A DNA stretch of 64,000 nucleotides from assembly GCF_022539315.1 (NCBI RefSeq), contig NC_066314.1:40547180-40611179 (forward strand), in the 5' to 3' direction. This DNA is from Serinus canaria (taxonomy: Eukaryota > Chordata > Aves > Passeriformes > Fringillidae). The translations under genes were made by a program, and so were the position numbers. The notes under the pieces are model-generated. The model did no database searches and was not told the origin of the DNA. It was given only the letters and a program-made list of their open reading frames with translations. This document shows, piece by piece, positions 38,921 through 52,092 of the stretch. The stretch's first letter is position 1; every line of letters starts with the position of its first letter.

Positions 38921-41069
38921 GGGGAGAGGAGCTCTGATACCCAAGGAAGAAATGATGAGCAGCAGGAAAAAAAGGGTGCAAGAAAAGGAATTTTTCATAG
39001 GACTCAAATAACAGGGCTGCAATATTTGAGTTGTACAATAGTGAAAATTAATTATTTTTCATGAATATTAGGAGTAGCACATCATTAGGAAGAGAGACAG
39101 GTCAAACCTGAACAGTAGTTGAAATATCTGAGGGTGAGGGATTGGAACAGGAAAGAAAAGTTGAAATAGACCAGAAAATAACAGACCAGACTAGCATTTG
39201 GTAAAAAGCAAAGTAACACAAAGGCATTCTTATATTTTGAGCTATCTTGATGGTACTTACTATGTAAGCTCTCAATAATATCACATTATTGAACACCATA
39301 TTTAACAATGTTTGAGATGGATATTACAACAGAAGAGATGAGCATCAATAATTCAAGCATGAGAGAAACAGTTAAAAAAGGGCCCTTCATGACTTATTAG
39401 CTAGACAATTGTTGAACTGTGTTTGTTTATTAGTTCATAAATCACCAAATATGTTCCAAAAATCACAGTCCCCATCACTACTGTGAAATAGCTGGGAAAT
39501 TATGTTGAAATGAGCACTTAATTGTGTGTCAGTGATTCTTCCTTCTTGTGCTATGAGACATAGTTTCTCTTAAAAAAAAAAAAAAAAAAATCAATCAAAC
39601 AAGCCCTGAAAATTAAATAGAAAAAAACCCCCAAAATTTGCTTTCAACCTTCATTTCCTAAAAATATATAGGATTATAAGTCACACTTAGTTACATGTAA
39701 TAACCATTCTTGCATTTTTTCATTTAGTTCTTAATCTAAACTCATTTAAAGTAACCTGTGTATTTAGGTATTTTTAATCTTGTTATTTGTATCATTATGG
39801 TTGTTATCAGGTCAAACTGATTATATGAAGAATATGTAAACACCATAGTCTAGAGTGAAATTCTTTTTCTGATTAATAAGAATTATCTTTGTTATATTTT
39901 ATTTTAAAAAATTAAAATACATTTTTTAAAAAAACAATAAAATATTCCCTTAGCATACTGTCAAAGGACAAGAAAAGCTATTAAAAATATCCTAATGTAT
40001 TTTGTCAAATTCATATTTATATAAAGAAGAAATATTCTTGTATGTCTTTCAAAAGGACACTTTCCAGCTAGATAATACTGAAGGTAAAAAAAAATATATG
40101 ATAGACATGAGAGTATTTTAATAAATAATTAAGCAAAACCATCTAATGTTATTAGCATGAAATTTTAGATGTATTTTCTTCATTCATCTTTCATTATTTT
40201 TTTAAGCCTGTTTTTCCCAACACATTTAACTGAGAGTTTATCAGAAAGTAAAGATTAAAGGTGGAGGCACAGATTTGTATACAAGTAATCTGTAGGCAGT
40301 CTCTAAGGGTAAAATTAGATATGGAACATTGCTGGCTATCAGAAAACATTATTTTCAGTACAGAGTGCAGCATATGCATTGTGTAATGTGTTACTCAATG
40401 AAACCACCAGTTTATTAGTCAAGGAAGGAATTACAATCCAGAACATTCTGCAATGGGTTCATATGTACAACTAAATGGCTCCCAGTCCTGTCTAGTTCAA
40501 GAATGTCCAAATGTAAGGAAAAAAAGGAACAAATGCTGAAGCCATCTTTACTATTAAACATTTTCAATTGGAAGTAGGAAATTTAGATTCAGTGCTGAAA
40601 AACCTTGATTTTAATAATTTAAGCTCCAATCAAGAAATACAGGTCTTTGGAGAATGACACAAATCTTCTAAAAGCACTATAATCCTTCAGGTAAGGCTAT
40701 CAGAACTTAATTCTACCATCAGATATAACTCAAAATACAGTGGTAGAAAATACATTTGTTTTGTTGTTGGGTTTTATTGCTGTTGTTATTTGGTAGAGAT
40801 GGTGGAAATAGGAACAGCATTAAAGTGGAAGAGGTATTTGAAGCACAGGACTTATGTGGAAGGTCTGTTGACTAGATGTTTAGGAGATGGTGCTGAACAA
40901 GTGCACTCTTGTTGTGCATTTTCTTCACTTGCTATTGGATTCCACCTCAGCCATTGCTCATTTAAATGTGGCCAGTTTTTGTTTTTCTATAATGCGTTAA
41001 TACCTGCAGTGACAGCTATGATACCATGTTGTAAATCAAAAGTGAAAAAAAAATAATATCCTGATATAT

Positions 41070-41600
41070 TCACCATTCCTTTTGTTGAGGAACACACCTG
41101 GTGCAGGTAGCTCTATCTGCAATCTGCAGATCAACATGCAGGCTGAGCTCTGGGAGGAAGGCCAAGACAAGAGGCCATGAAGTGCCAACCCTTTGGTTAC
41201 CAAATGGCACAAAGAAGGTGCTGCCAGGCAGGTGGATGGACACTGGGGGACACAGCAGGAGCTGAGAACTCAGGGAAAAGAACAAGACTTTTGCCTGGGT
41301 AGACTGTGAAGGCATAAAAGCCCAGGGGTTCCTTTGTTGGGGGTAACTCCTCGGAGGCACCAGGCTGTTTTTGTGTTACTGCACTGTGAATAAATGGCTT
41401 TATGGAATGAGACATCTGAGACTTTGCTATGGGAAACCTGGGGTTAAACTGCTCAGGAAACCTGGTCTGACTGTGAGTGGGGTGTGTGGGGCACCCGTGG
41501 GCTCACTGGAGCTGTGGAAGGGCTTTGGTACCAGCTGTGAAAGTCTCTGGTGCTGGGAGTGTGACTGACAGAGAATCTCATGAATGCTCAGACTGGGATG
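41070..41600 (+). mobile_element. Possible solo LTR (ERV-type), boundaries unknown
   Basis: A 500-bp island, less AT-rich than both flanks, with LTR-like organisation on the plus strand. A candidate TG start lies near 41081, there is a promoter-like region, and a polyadenylation signal AATAAA sits about two thirds along (41389-41394, in 'gtgaataaatggctttatgg'). A further 200 bases follow that could be U5. I could not fix a CA end or a short flanking duplication, and there is no internal retroviral sequence next to it. It could also be an unrelated GC-rich exon or another repeat. Confidence 0.35.
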
Positions 41601-42734
41601 GTTCTTTAACACTTCGAGTATATACTGGAATATCCTATTTTCATGGCTTCATGTTTAAATGATGAAGGTGTATCAGCTAAGTTGTACATCTATTTCCACA
41701 ACCATCAAGGAGTTTTTTTATTTCTCAAGGCTCTTCATTTTGCTCTCACTGATCATTTTTACTTACAGAATAATTCATAGCATGTACCAAGCTGTTTTGC
41801 TGATGGAATGCTGACCAGTTCTGTCTGTATTTGCTTTAATTTTATAATATTTTGTCTTATTTGGTTTTGACCTTTTTTTTTTCTTTTGTCAATGGTGTGG
41901 TTTTTACCCATAAAGAAGTGTAAGTGGTTGTAATCTGCATACACAGACTCTAGGCTGAGAATCATTTCTTACCACAAAGGTCACTGCATGGTAGAAGCTG
42001 CTGTGGCACTGTTTACAGGAATTTCACTGCTGTTTAGAATCAGAATTATGTCTATTTGCTGTTTGAAACTAAAACCACTGCATTATTAATACCAGTAAAT
42101 GCCACATATTGATGTCCAAATGGGACTTTTCTGGTTATATATTACATGTCCTCTCAAAGTTGTCACATTGATGATGTACTACATAACACTAATAGCTGCT
42201 ACTCCAATGATGTATACCAAGTGCCATCACTCCAGCTAAATATTTCATCATAGCAACAGAATTTGTGCTAAAATACTTCAACAGCCTGGTTGTAAATACA
42301 ATATACATGAACAGACCAATCATTCTGAAATGTTCTAGAGAATTATTTATCCTATATATGCAAGGGTGTGTGTGTGCATAAGCATGTACTACTGTAATCA
42401 GATTGCTGTTTTCAGGATATGCACATTCTTCTTATTTATTAAAAGCCTGATGCCAAATTTAATACCTTTAGCATAGCCAAAATTTCTAACCATATTCTTG
42501 CTCTGAATTTTATTGATCATATATCTCTATGACTTTGGAAAACCCATTTTCCATACCTGGAGTCTCACTACAATACCACGGGTTATCAAGGATCAGTGTT
42601 GAGCTTAATCAGTTGCCCTTTCTTAATTATTTCACTTATCTTCCCTTTTATATTTCCAACTGCTCTTTTTCTTTAGGTTTTTTCAAGCCCATCAACTTTC
42701 AAAATTGAGCTTCACTATCCAGACCTATCCCTAG

Positions 42735-42764
42735 TATTTAACAATATTTAACAATATTTAACAA
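42735..42764 (+). repeat. Three perfect copies of a 10-bp unit
   Basis: TATTTAACAA is repeated three times without interruption. Confidence 0.93.
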
Positions 42765-43456
42765 CCTGCTAAGTAAATAGTGGTTTCAACCCAAAAGAAA
42801 ATGAGCAAACGCCAAAATCATAAAAAAACCCACCCCAAACTAAGACAATGTAAAAAATCTCCCCATAACTAAATGACCAGAACAAGAAGAAATGAACGAA
42901 AACATTATCACAATCCACACTTTTATTTCCCTAGCTCAGGAGTCATGGCCTGACAGCAAGAAGTTCAGCAATTAAACTCAAATCCCTCCTCTGCTGTCAC
43001 CCAGAATAAAATGCACCTTCCCTAACATCGTTAAAATTCTAATATAGAAGCAAGTCTTTAACTGAAAGCTTTCAGATGCTCAATATGGCCTCCCTTCTGC
43101 TAATTCAGAGTGAAAGTTTTCTACTCTTGTCCAATGTTCTGGCCTCCCTTCCCCAGAGGGAAAAACTGGAGGAATGCTCTTCAATTAAATAACTAGCTAG
43201 TGTAGCTTTTGTCACTCTTAACTACATTCCATGCCAAATCATATCGTAGGCATTTCATTGTTTTGCACTATTTATTTTTTACAGAGCTCTGATGTCTTCC
43301 TTAGATCTTTTTCATTTATTCTTTTTCTCTGTTTCAAGAAAACTTGCCTCAGTATTCTTAATATTTTTCAATATAGTTGCCTATTTATCAAGTGATGAGT
43401 TCTCATTTCTTACAGATAATGACATCGTAGCATTTAAAGTGTCAGTAGTGTTATAG

Positions 43457-43481
43457 TGTATAGGTTTTTTTAACCTATACA
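43457..43481. repeat. Perfect inverted repeat, 10-bp arms, 5-base T loop
   Basis: TGTATAGGTT (43457-43466) pairs with AACCTATACA (43472-43481) around TTTTT. Confidence 0.88.
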
Positions 43482-46051
43482 TTTTCTGCAGGATAATAAA
43501 TAAATTTCCACTATAATCATGCTTTCTTATTAGGTTGTTAGTAATAAATAGTACTCAAAGATATAAGATATTTAAATTTTCCAAATTGTTGCCATCTACT
43601 GTAGATAATTACTGTAGACAGAATAGAACAGATTACTGAGAGTTGCAAATCATATTCTGTCCTTATAATAATTTTTTTATTATATAGATATATATAAATA
43701 TAATTCTATTGATTGCACTGATGTAAGATGCTTTGCAGTGTTTTTTACATCATTTTTTTTAATGTCAAGTTTTTTATGCTTTCTTACAGTATTTCAAAAT
43801 ACTAAATGAAAATGCAAAGCATTTTTTTGTTTGTCCTTTCCTGTCTTGAATAATTTATGAAGAATGCTGTAAAATATTAGGCTTTTTGTTCTCATTACTT
43901 TTAAAATTTTTCAATTTTTTTACTCCTGCTCACAAATAAGATCAGCATCTGAAAGCATTGCTTCAAAGCTTATATTTGTATAATTCCTGTTTCTGGAATT
44001 GCAATTTCTGTGACTTAAAGATTTGTAATTTTTTTCTTTGGGAATTTCAGTCATATTTGATAGTCACTCATCTTTATGTTGAGAGTCCTACAAATCCCTC
44101 CCAAATAATTAGTATTTCATTCAGTCTTCGTTTTCTTCACCAAACCATAAAACATTTCCTTTTGAAATATCTTACTAGTCTCTCATTTTTGGTCTCTTTT
44201 TTATTTTCACATTCCTCAAGACATGACTGACTCTGTAAACATGTAGCTTGCAATTCATTTTACAGACAAGAAGCTGTAGAATTGTATCCTCAAATAATCC
44301 AACTCTTCATTTTCATGGTCTCTGGTGTCTCTTTTCAGTATAGGCCTGAACATGTCACATAAGATATCAGCAACATCTGAAATGCAGCCTTCTAAACCCT
44401 TACTTTCAGCTTAATATTCCTTTCTGTATTTAGCTTTCACAAAGATTCTGAGTTCTACCCGTAGCTCATCTGTTTCCCTTACCTCTCTGTCACAGAGAGT
44501 TTTTTAACGCCTTTCTAAGTCAGTGGGCTGAGCATAAACTTCCCCTGAGGTTCATCTTGTTCCTGATATTACTCTAATGTCAGAAACCAGTAAATGCATG
44601 ATTAAACTGCTTGATAGCAACAAATATCTTATCTCATTTAGGATTTGAAGATAAGCCCTAAGTTTATGAAACACATTTCTCTTTACAGTCATAACTCTGT
44701 GTATGCTTAATTATTCTCCTTATTCTTCCTTTCATTATATTGTAACAACACTCATTAATTATAATTTGCTTTATATGGAAGAGCTTTTTCAGACACCAGC
44801 AGTCATTTCAATGTTTCAGTGAGGCATATTACCTCACTGAATTTGTTATTTGTTACTGCTCTTCATAAAATACTTGGCATTTAAACTTCTTTTCACAAAA
44901 TGTCCTACTTTTCATTTTCTGTTCTTTCAGAAGGAGCATTTAAGATGTCTATTTTACCATTTTCTTCTTATCCTTTGATAAAGAATTTCTTCACTGATAT
45001 TGTCAAAACCAGTAATTGCTGGTAATAGGGTATCATTTATCATGAAGCCTAGTCCTGTTTCATGCCTGACAGTCCTTTCTCCCCTATAAAACAATGTGCA
45101 TTCACTAACTCAAAAGATTCACATCCCAGGTATCTTGTGAGGGTGTGACATGTATGCAATGCTTCAAAAACAAATGGCAGGGTCATGGTTCTAGTTATGC
45201 TCTAAATATTCCATGTTCCAGCTCCCTGTCCTTTTTCTATGTCTTCTAATTCTAACCATCCATGTAATTTGAGTTCAAAGTTGAGCTTTTTAGAGGGCTT
45301 GCAGGACTTGGGATATTTAAGGAAAGGAATAAACTTTTTGCTATGAAGTGATTGTGATTCACACCAGAAGAGGTACTTGGTATCTGACCACTGTTCTGCC
45401 AGAGATATTTGGCTTTCTACACTGGAATTATTATTGCTGGATGTAAGGAATTTGTATCTCTTAAAATCATGTTTAAGATATTGCTCAGCATAAAGAGCTA
45501 ATTCACAGTCACAGGGCAGAAGACAGCTGTTAATGCAGGCTGGCAAACACACGAAATATTTTGCCAACAGTAAGCTGCATCTCAAGCCACTTGGTCACTG
45601 CAGAACTGAAGCCACTTTAGGCTGAGTGTGCACCTTTCTTGAAGACTACAAACTGTAAGATTTCAGTTGGTTTTCAGTCAGATTCTGACTGGATTGTCAG
45701 GAAAAGATAAATTTTAGGAATGGTACTGAAATACCTTAGAATGCTAAAGGAGGCAATCTTTGATGATATTTCCTGATTTTGAAGGCACAACATCTCTAGG
45801 CTGAATATATGTTTGCCTCAAAAAGTTAGAACGTTACCTTTAAATGATAGGTAAATTTATTCCTGATAATAAGGAAATCATAAACTCAAAAAGATGCATC
45901 ATTTAGGTTAGCAGGGAAAAAATGCCTGAATGCATAACCAGAGTAATAGGATAAAAATAAGTATAATGAGTATACTAAAAAATCCAAACCAAATCAAAAA
46001 ACAAACACAGGCTTTTGTTTTCTGGCTATGAAATAATATTTTGACAAAATA

Positions 46052-47562
46052 CATAACAGCTGGATCCCTACAAATTTATGGGGCTTGCTGGGATTCATCC
46101 AAGAATCCTTTGTTGTCATTACAAAGCCACTCTCAAATGTTTTTGAGTGGTCTTGGGAACCTGAAGAGGTCCCACTGACTGGAAGCTGGTGAACATTGTC
46201 TTAATTTTAAAGAAGGGCAAGAAGGAGAACCTCAGAAACGACAGGCTTGTGAGTCTCACTTTAGTGCTCACTAAAATTACGGTTAAGATCATGCTGTGAG
46301 GTATTAAAAAACACTTGGAGGACAATGCAGTCATTGGTCACAGCCAGCACAGCTTCATGAGGGAGAAGTCCTGCGTGTCCAACCTGGTTTCTTCCTATGA
46401 CAGGGTATCCTACCCTGCTGGTCTAGGAAGGTCAATAGATGTAATCCTTTTGGAACTTCAGCAAAGATTTTGATAGTGCCTCTCACAGTTTCCTTCCAGC
46501 AAAAATGTCCAAGGCACAGCTGGATGAGCAGGTTATGTGATGGGTGAGCAAGTGGCTCCCAGGTCAGGCACAAAGAGTTACAGTGCAGGGATGACACCAG
46601 GCTACCATCTGGGCACTAGTGGGTCTCCAGAGGTGTCCATCCCCAGCTCTGGGCACTTCAACATCTTCATTAACACCTGAATGTGGGTCTCAAGGAACAT
46701 GAACTAACAACACTGGACTGGGAGGAGCTGTCAACTCCCTCATGGGCAGAGAGGCCCTGCAGAGAGAATTCAATGAATGAGAGAGGCAGGCAGTCACCCA
46801 CCATTTGTAGTTCAATGAAAGCAAGTGCCAGATACTGCACCTGAAATGGGGGATTTCTTGTTGTATGCATAAACTGGGGGATGAGAGGCTGGAGAGCAGC
46901 GCTGCTGAAGGAGACTTGGGGGTCCTGGAATATGTCAAGTTGAACCCAAGTCAGCAGTGCCCTGGCAGCCTGGAAGGCCAGCCCTGTCCTGGAGTGCATC
47001 AGGCACTCCATCACCATCTGGGAAAGGGAGAGGATTGTCCTGCTCTGCCCTGGGGAGACCTCACCTCGAGTGCTGGGGGCAGTTTTGGGGGTCGCAATGT
47101 AACCAGGACTATTAGAGAGTGTCCAAAGGAGGGCCATGAGGATGGTGAAGGGTCTGGAGGGGAAGCCACATGAGGAGCAACTGAAGACACTTGGTTTGTT
47201 CAGCCTGGAGGATACCGAGGGGAGAGCTCACTGTGGTCTCCAACATCCTCACAAAGCAGGCACAGATGTCTTCACTCGTGTGACCGGTGACAGGACTCAA
47301 GGGAGAGCCATGACATTGTGTCAGGGGAGGTTTAGATTGGATACTAGAAAAAGGTTTCTCACCCAGACAGTGGCTGGACATTGCAACAGGCTCTGCAGAG
47401 AAGTGGTCACAGCACCAAGCCTGACAGAGTTCAGGAAACATTTGGACAATGCTCTCAGGCTCATGGTGGGACTCTTGGGGTGTCCTGTGCAGGACCACAG
47501 TAGGACTTGATGATGCTGATGGGTCCCTTCCAACTCAGAGTATTTTTCTATGCTTCTATCAA
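46052..47562 (+). mobile_element. CR1 LINE, 5'-truncated, 1.5 kb
   Basis: This is the longest repeat in the window. It begins inside the CR1 ORF2 near 'ctggatccctacaaattt' and runs through the second half of the reverse transcriptase to the 3' UTR. Diagnostic blocks in order are 'gaacctcagaaacgacaggc', 'cttcatgagggagaagtcct', 'gactgggaggagctgtcaac', 'ctgggggatgagaggctgga', 'ttagagagtgtccaaaggag', 'cttggtttgttcagcctgga', 'gtcaggggaggtttagattg' and 'ggtcccttccaactcagagt'. It ends in the CR1-type terminal sequence TTTCTATGCTTCTAT. The full element is about 4.5 kb, so the 5' two thirds are missing, as is usual for CR1. Stops and frameshifts break the reading frame into pieces of 70-155 codons. 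The region where the catalytic Ala-Asp-Asp motif should lie (around 46700) no longer encodes it, so the copy is dead. Confidence 0.95.
46100..47450 (+). pseudogene. Decayed CR1 ORF2 (reverse transcriptase) remnant
   Basis: The coding relic inside the CR1 copy. In-frame pieces of the reverse transcriptase thumb and C-terminal region survive at about 46865-47173 and 47136-47510, in different frames because of indels. The upstream palm region carries several stops. The parent protein supplies endonuclease and reverse transcriptase for target-primed retrotransposition; the endonuclease part is absent here. The limits are approximate. Confidence 0.85.
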
Positions 47563-50500
47563 GGCCTTATCTCTCACCTCTTACACATTTATATTTTGAA
47601 TTAGTAAATTCTAAATCATGATTCTGCACAAAAAGTATTTAAGGCTATGCAAGAACACTTAACAGAATTGGGAAAGGGAGCACATGAACAAAACTTTGTC
47701 ACTCATACAGCAGAAATAATTGTGAATATATAATCCTGCAAAGAGTGAAAGAAATATTTATTTTCTGCAATATTGGGAAGAGATATCAGCATTACTCCAT
47801 GGCAGGAGTTCCACACAGATAATGGCTTGCAAAATAAATGCAGCACATTCAATGAGTGACAGAAAAACCATACATCAGGAATTAAAAAACCAGATTCAGA
47901 AATTCAAGATATTTTTAATAATAGTACAAGTATCACTTTATAATCACTGTGGAAAGTAGGTGTTTTCAAGTTAATGGATTATTTTTAATTTAATAAGCCT
48001 ACAGGAACATTTCTCTTTATGCAGGGAAAGTTGAAGGAAGTCTTTGAATTTGGTATTCAGGGGGAATTCAGAAGTGGTATCGAACAGAACAAAGAAGAAA
48101 CCAGCTAAAAAACTGATTATATTTTTAGTAAAAATATTCATTAGGAGCTGATATAGAGTGCCATTTGATGATATAATCACAGCTAATTATAAGCTTCAGG
48201 GGATGATCCTAAAACTGTTACATTAGATTATTACATTTTCTGGTTTTAGTGATTTTTAGCATTTCAAGTATACATTACATAGAAATTTATCATGGTGCAT
48301 CCAATTAGAAGTTATTTGCATGAAAAAATAATTTTCATTTATATTTTTTGTCTGACTTAATGTGAATTTAACTCATTAAGATAGAAAAATTGTCATTACA
48401 TTCTAGTCTTTAGAAATGGATTCTCTTATGCTATTAACAAGTAGTTAGAGCAGGTCATAATGAATAAAAATCTAACAGAAGAATATATTTGGGTTAATAA
48501 TAACATTGTTCCACTCAGTACCTTATTAAGATGTGACTTCATTAGCTAATTTATTTGACAATTTATTTGAAACCATTCCCCTTGTAAACTGCAAAGTGGA
48601 AGAGAATCTTCATAAGAAAGTCAGAAATGGGTATTAGCTGTTCTTCTTTGCAATCATGTTGTAATCTCCACAGACAAGTAGTTAGTTATGGACAATCAGA
48701 GGACAAACATATGGTTTTAGCACATGTTTTCTCACTATATTTAGTATTTTATATAAATAAGGTACTATATTCACAGTGAAAAATAATAATAAATAGTCAA
48801 TATATAAATACATCTACTTATAAATAATTACACAATAGTGATATTTATGCAAACACTAATATGAATATATTGTGTATGTGCATGCAAATAAAAATGTCTT
48901 CTTATTTTGTTTATATGAATACTTGAATATTTATTTATGTAAATATAAATATATTTCATATTATTAGCCTCAGAGTACTCTTATAAGTCTAAGTATTTCT
49001 TTTCAAAAATGGGTTGATGCAATGATGGGTTGATGGAAGCTATACAAATTCATATCAAAAAATTGTAAGACAACGAACTGATGAAGGCATATAGGCCAAG
49101 TCCTAGAAAATTACTCCAATCATAGAAGCATCCTTCTTTTCTTACTAAGTCAGAACTGGGAGTTCTGAGTTAGTAGAACATCCTCATAGACAGGATACTC
49201 TCCCAGGGATAACTCTGAGCAGAAAATATTTCAGTGATAATAAAAAAACCGACTAGCTAATCCTCTTAGGATAAATTTTTATCTCTTGTTCTATGTATAT
49301 GTGTGAATTAGAAATTCTGTCCTTGGATCTGTTGTTGTGTATCTGGTTCCAATTAATCTGTTTCCTTGGATGAATGGTGACTGTGGCCTCTGTTATTGTT
49401 TTGTTTTCCTTATAATCATTCATATTTTGTCTGCTGTGGAAATAAGTTTAAAAAATTAGCTTGGCCTACTTTTGGCCTCTAAAAACTTTAAAATATTTTC
49501 AATGGCAGGACATAAAGCATCAATAGGTACGACCTAACAGCTAAGTGCTTCTCCTATATTCAATAATCCATCTCAAGCATCTCCTAAGAACGCCAAAAAA
49601 ATTGCCCGCTTTTCTTGGATGTTCCTTGGAATTGTTGCCTTATTCTATCTGAAAGATTAAATGCCTCCAGTTATTTAAGCATTGTTGCCCTCAGCATGGA
49701 GGGCAGATTCAATAAACAATTACCTTGCACTGTAGCAGCTCTGACAAAGAGCCCTTCCAGTCATCAAAAGAAAGTTAACACAAAGAGGCACCTGCCACTA
49801 TAAACAGAGAGACAGGGGAAGATGTGTCCTTTTCTTCCCCATTCATCCAGAGTTCTGAGTAAATAATTTCCACAACTGAAATGTTCTCTACCCATTTTCT
49901 TCCACTTTACTCCCCATCAACTGCCAGCAATCAAACAAAACTCAGCACTTCCCAGGGCTTGGAGGACACATGCTGAAGGCATGTGAACACTCTTCCCACT
50001 CTGTTTTTACTGACACACACTCTGCCTTAACAGCTGCGTACCATTTCACAGGGAAATTTTTATACTGGTGACAGACTGAAGAAATCACAGTCTCGTAGAC
50101 TTCCAAGATGTTTTCACTTTTTGTTGATGACCTAATATCTGCTAGCTTCCCCCTCTTCCTTCTGCTCTGTGGCAGACTGGACAGGGCTTGGGAGAGTTCT
50201 GAGAGGCTGAAAAACTTGTATATCAGGACTGTTTATCTCCCCTCTTCCTATATTCTATTTTCTTTCACTATCCATGACATGACTGCATGGCAAAATTGTT
50301 ATGGATTGGATTTCCTCTTAGGGTGCAGTTTTTCTGTTAGCTCACAGCCACCACAAAGTCTCTGATGCAGCATATCTTGGCTTCTGAGAGATTCCAAAGT
50401 CTAAAGCTTAGGGGTCACCTGCAAGGTATTTACATCCAGTAATCAGACTAGAAATTTGTGCAAGACCTGATGGTTTTGATATGGAGAAGTGGAAAAAAAA

Positions 50501-52050
50501 TTATGCATCTCATAATTTGAAGAACAGATTATGGATTATAAAAAATGCATATAATCCATGTGAATGAAAGGATATCTTTGTTTAAAATACTTAAGTCAAT
50601 TGAATATTGCAGAAAAAAAAGGGCTACTGATCACTTAGAAAGTATCCAATTTGACAAAAAGCACTGACAAGGAATGGAGGAAAATATTCAGAAGAAATTG
50701 GAAAAAAATCCTGGTATGGGATTTGTTGTCACATATCCTATTTCAAGCAGGGCAAATTAAAAAGACTGTGTTAGAACACAACAAGACAGTTATTAACTAC
50801 TCAATATCATACACAAACCATGTACTGGTCACACATTTCATATACAATGAAAGGAGTTACCTTAGTAAATGTAATGGGACCTGTTAAAGGGAGAGATGTC
50901 ACAGGCTTGAGACAGTAATGAGATAAACTGTTTGCATGCAAATTAATGTTTGTATTTCAATGCTATTCTGAAACCACTGCCGTTTCTATTGTTCTATTCT
51001 TGCTTTCTTGAATTTACTTAGAAATAAAAAAAAAAAAATTACTAATTAGAAGGGTAAAGGGCATCCTGTACTCTGCCATCACATCAGCTTATAAATGCTT
51101 GTTTTTAAGTGAAAACTTCTGCAAAAGTCCATCAAAGACATATGATATTATTTATTTTTCTTAGTAATTTTAATGCAGCTTAAAATATTTAAATGCATAT
51201 TTGATTTAAAATATTGTCATATCAAAAGGATAGGGAGATGACAGACCTCACATTCAGATGGACCAGACACCAGTAATTTTAATTTTTTTCCATATTAAAA
51301 GAACCTCTTTGCATTTTACTTAGCTTTTTGCATTCCATTATAAAGAAATAAAGAAGCTGGAGTTGTGTCTGTCTTCATCTACATTTGATTTCTAAACACT
51401 GAGTTTTACAATCCTGCAACTGATATTTCAGAAAGAAGCAAAGACTATTTAATGTATTTGCTTTCTGTGCAGTTGTTCCTTACACCTAATACAAAAACAC
51501 AGGAAAAGCATTTTCTTTATTCCAACAGATGTCAGATGTCATTCTCCCATATTTAAAGGAATAAGTGCCAGGTGTTGCACAGCCTCTAAATCCTAGAGAA
51601 AACAAGGGCTGCCCATTAGGTCTCTTGTTTGTGTGCTGCCACAGCAGCAGGGTATGGTAAGGTTTTTCCTTTGCAGAAAATAACAACAGTACTGTGAAAT
51701 ACAAGTAGTAAGGCCAAGAAGATATTCAACTGACATTCTAGTAGCTCCAGATTTTCTCCCCAAGCTTAGTATGGAAATCTCGTAAATAAGCTCAAAAAAT
51801 GTGGAAAACAGGAAATAACCAAGCTGGAATTATTGTAGGGAATGAAAAGCATTTTCAGGGACCAACAAGAAAAGTTATAAGGAGGAAAGGAAATTAGGAA
51901 GTCAATAACTTAGAAATTGTGAGATAGCTTTCATTTAACCTTTGAGAAGAAAAAAAATCAAAAACAAACAAAACCATAAAACTGGGCATTAATTGCAATT
52001 CTTAAAGAACTGTGTCCAAAAAGAAAAAAGTGAACAAGATGCTGATGATT

Positions 52051-52092
52051 TAACTCTTCTACCATCTTAAGATGATAGAAAAAGAAGTTAAA
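52051..52092. repeat. Imperfect inverted repeat centred on ATCTTAAGAT
   Basis: The perfect palindrome ATCTTAAGAT sits at the centre of longer arms that start TTAACT and end AAGTTAA, with a few mismatches and gaps. It could fold into a hairpin of roughly 20-bp arms. No flanking duplication was seen that would make it a miniature transposon. Confidence 0.6.

Larger units (their letters stand above)
30906..41069. other. Long unique AT-rich stretch, no gene seen
   Basis: About 10 kb without a recognisable exon or mobile element. Segments near 34.1-35.1 and 38.7-38.9 kb look like vertebrate conserved non-coding DNA and are listed separately. There is a 17-base A-run at 33959-33975, an 18-base A-run near 39571-39588 and an isolated C-rich tract at 36726-36746. 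Confidence 0.55.
41601..46051. other. Unique AT-rich DNA, no gene seen
   Basis: No recognisable exon, RNA gene or mobile element. It contains a three-copy 10-bp repeat (42735-42764) and a perfect hairpin (43457-43481). A 127-codon minus-strand open frame (45202-45585) matches no family I know and is of a length expected by chance in a window this size. Confidence 0.55.

Noticed and set aside
45202..45585. 127-codon minus-strand ORF
   Set aside because: No recognisable domain. One or two frames of this length are expected by chance in 64 kb of this composition.
46690..47533. Several overlapping ORFs of 70-155 codons on both strands
   Set aside because: They are fragments and antisense shadows of the decayed CR1 ORF2.
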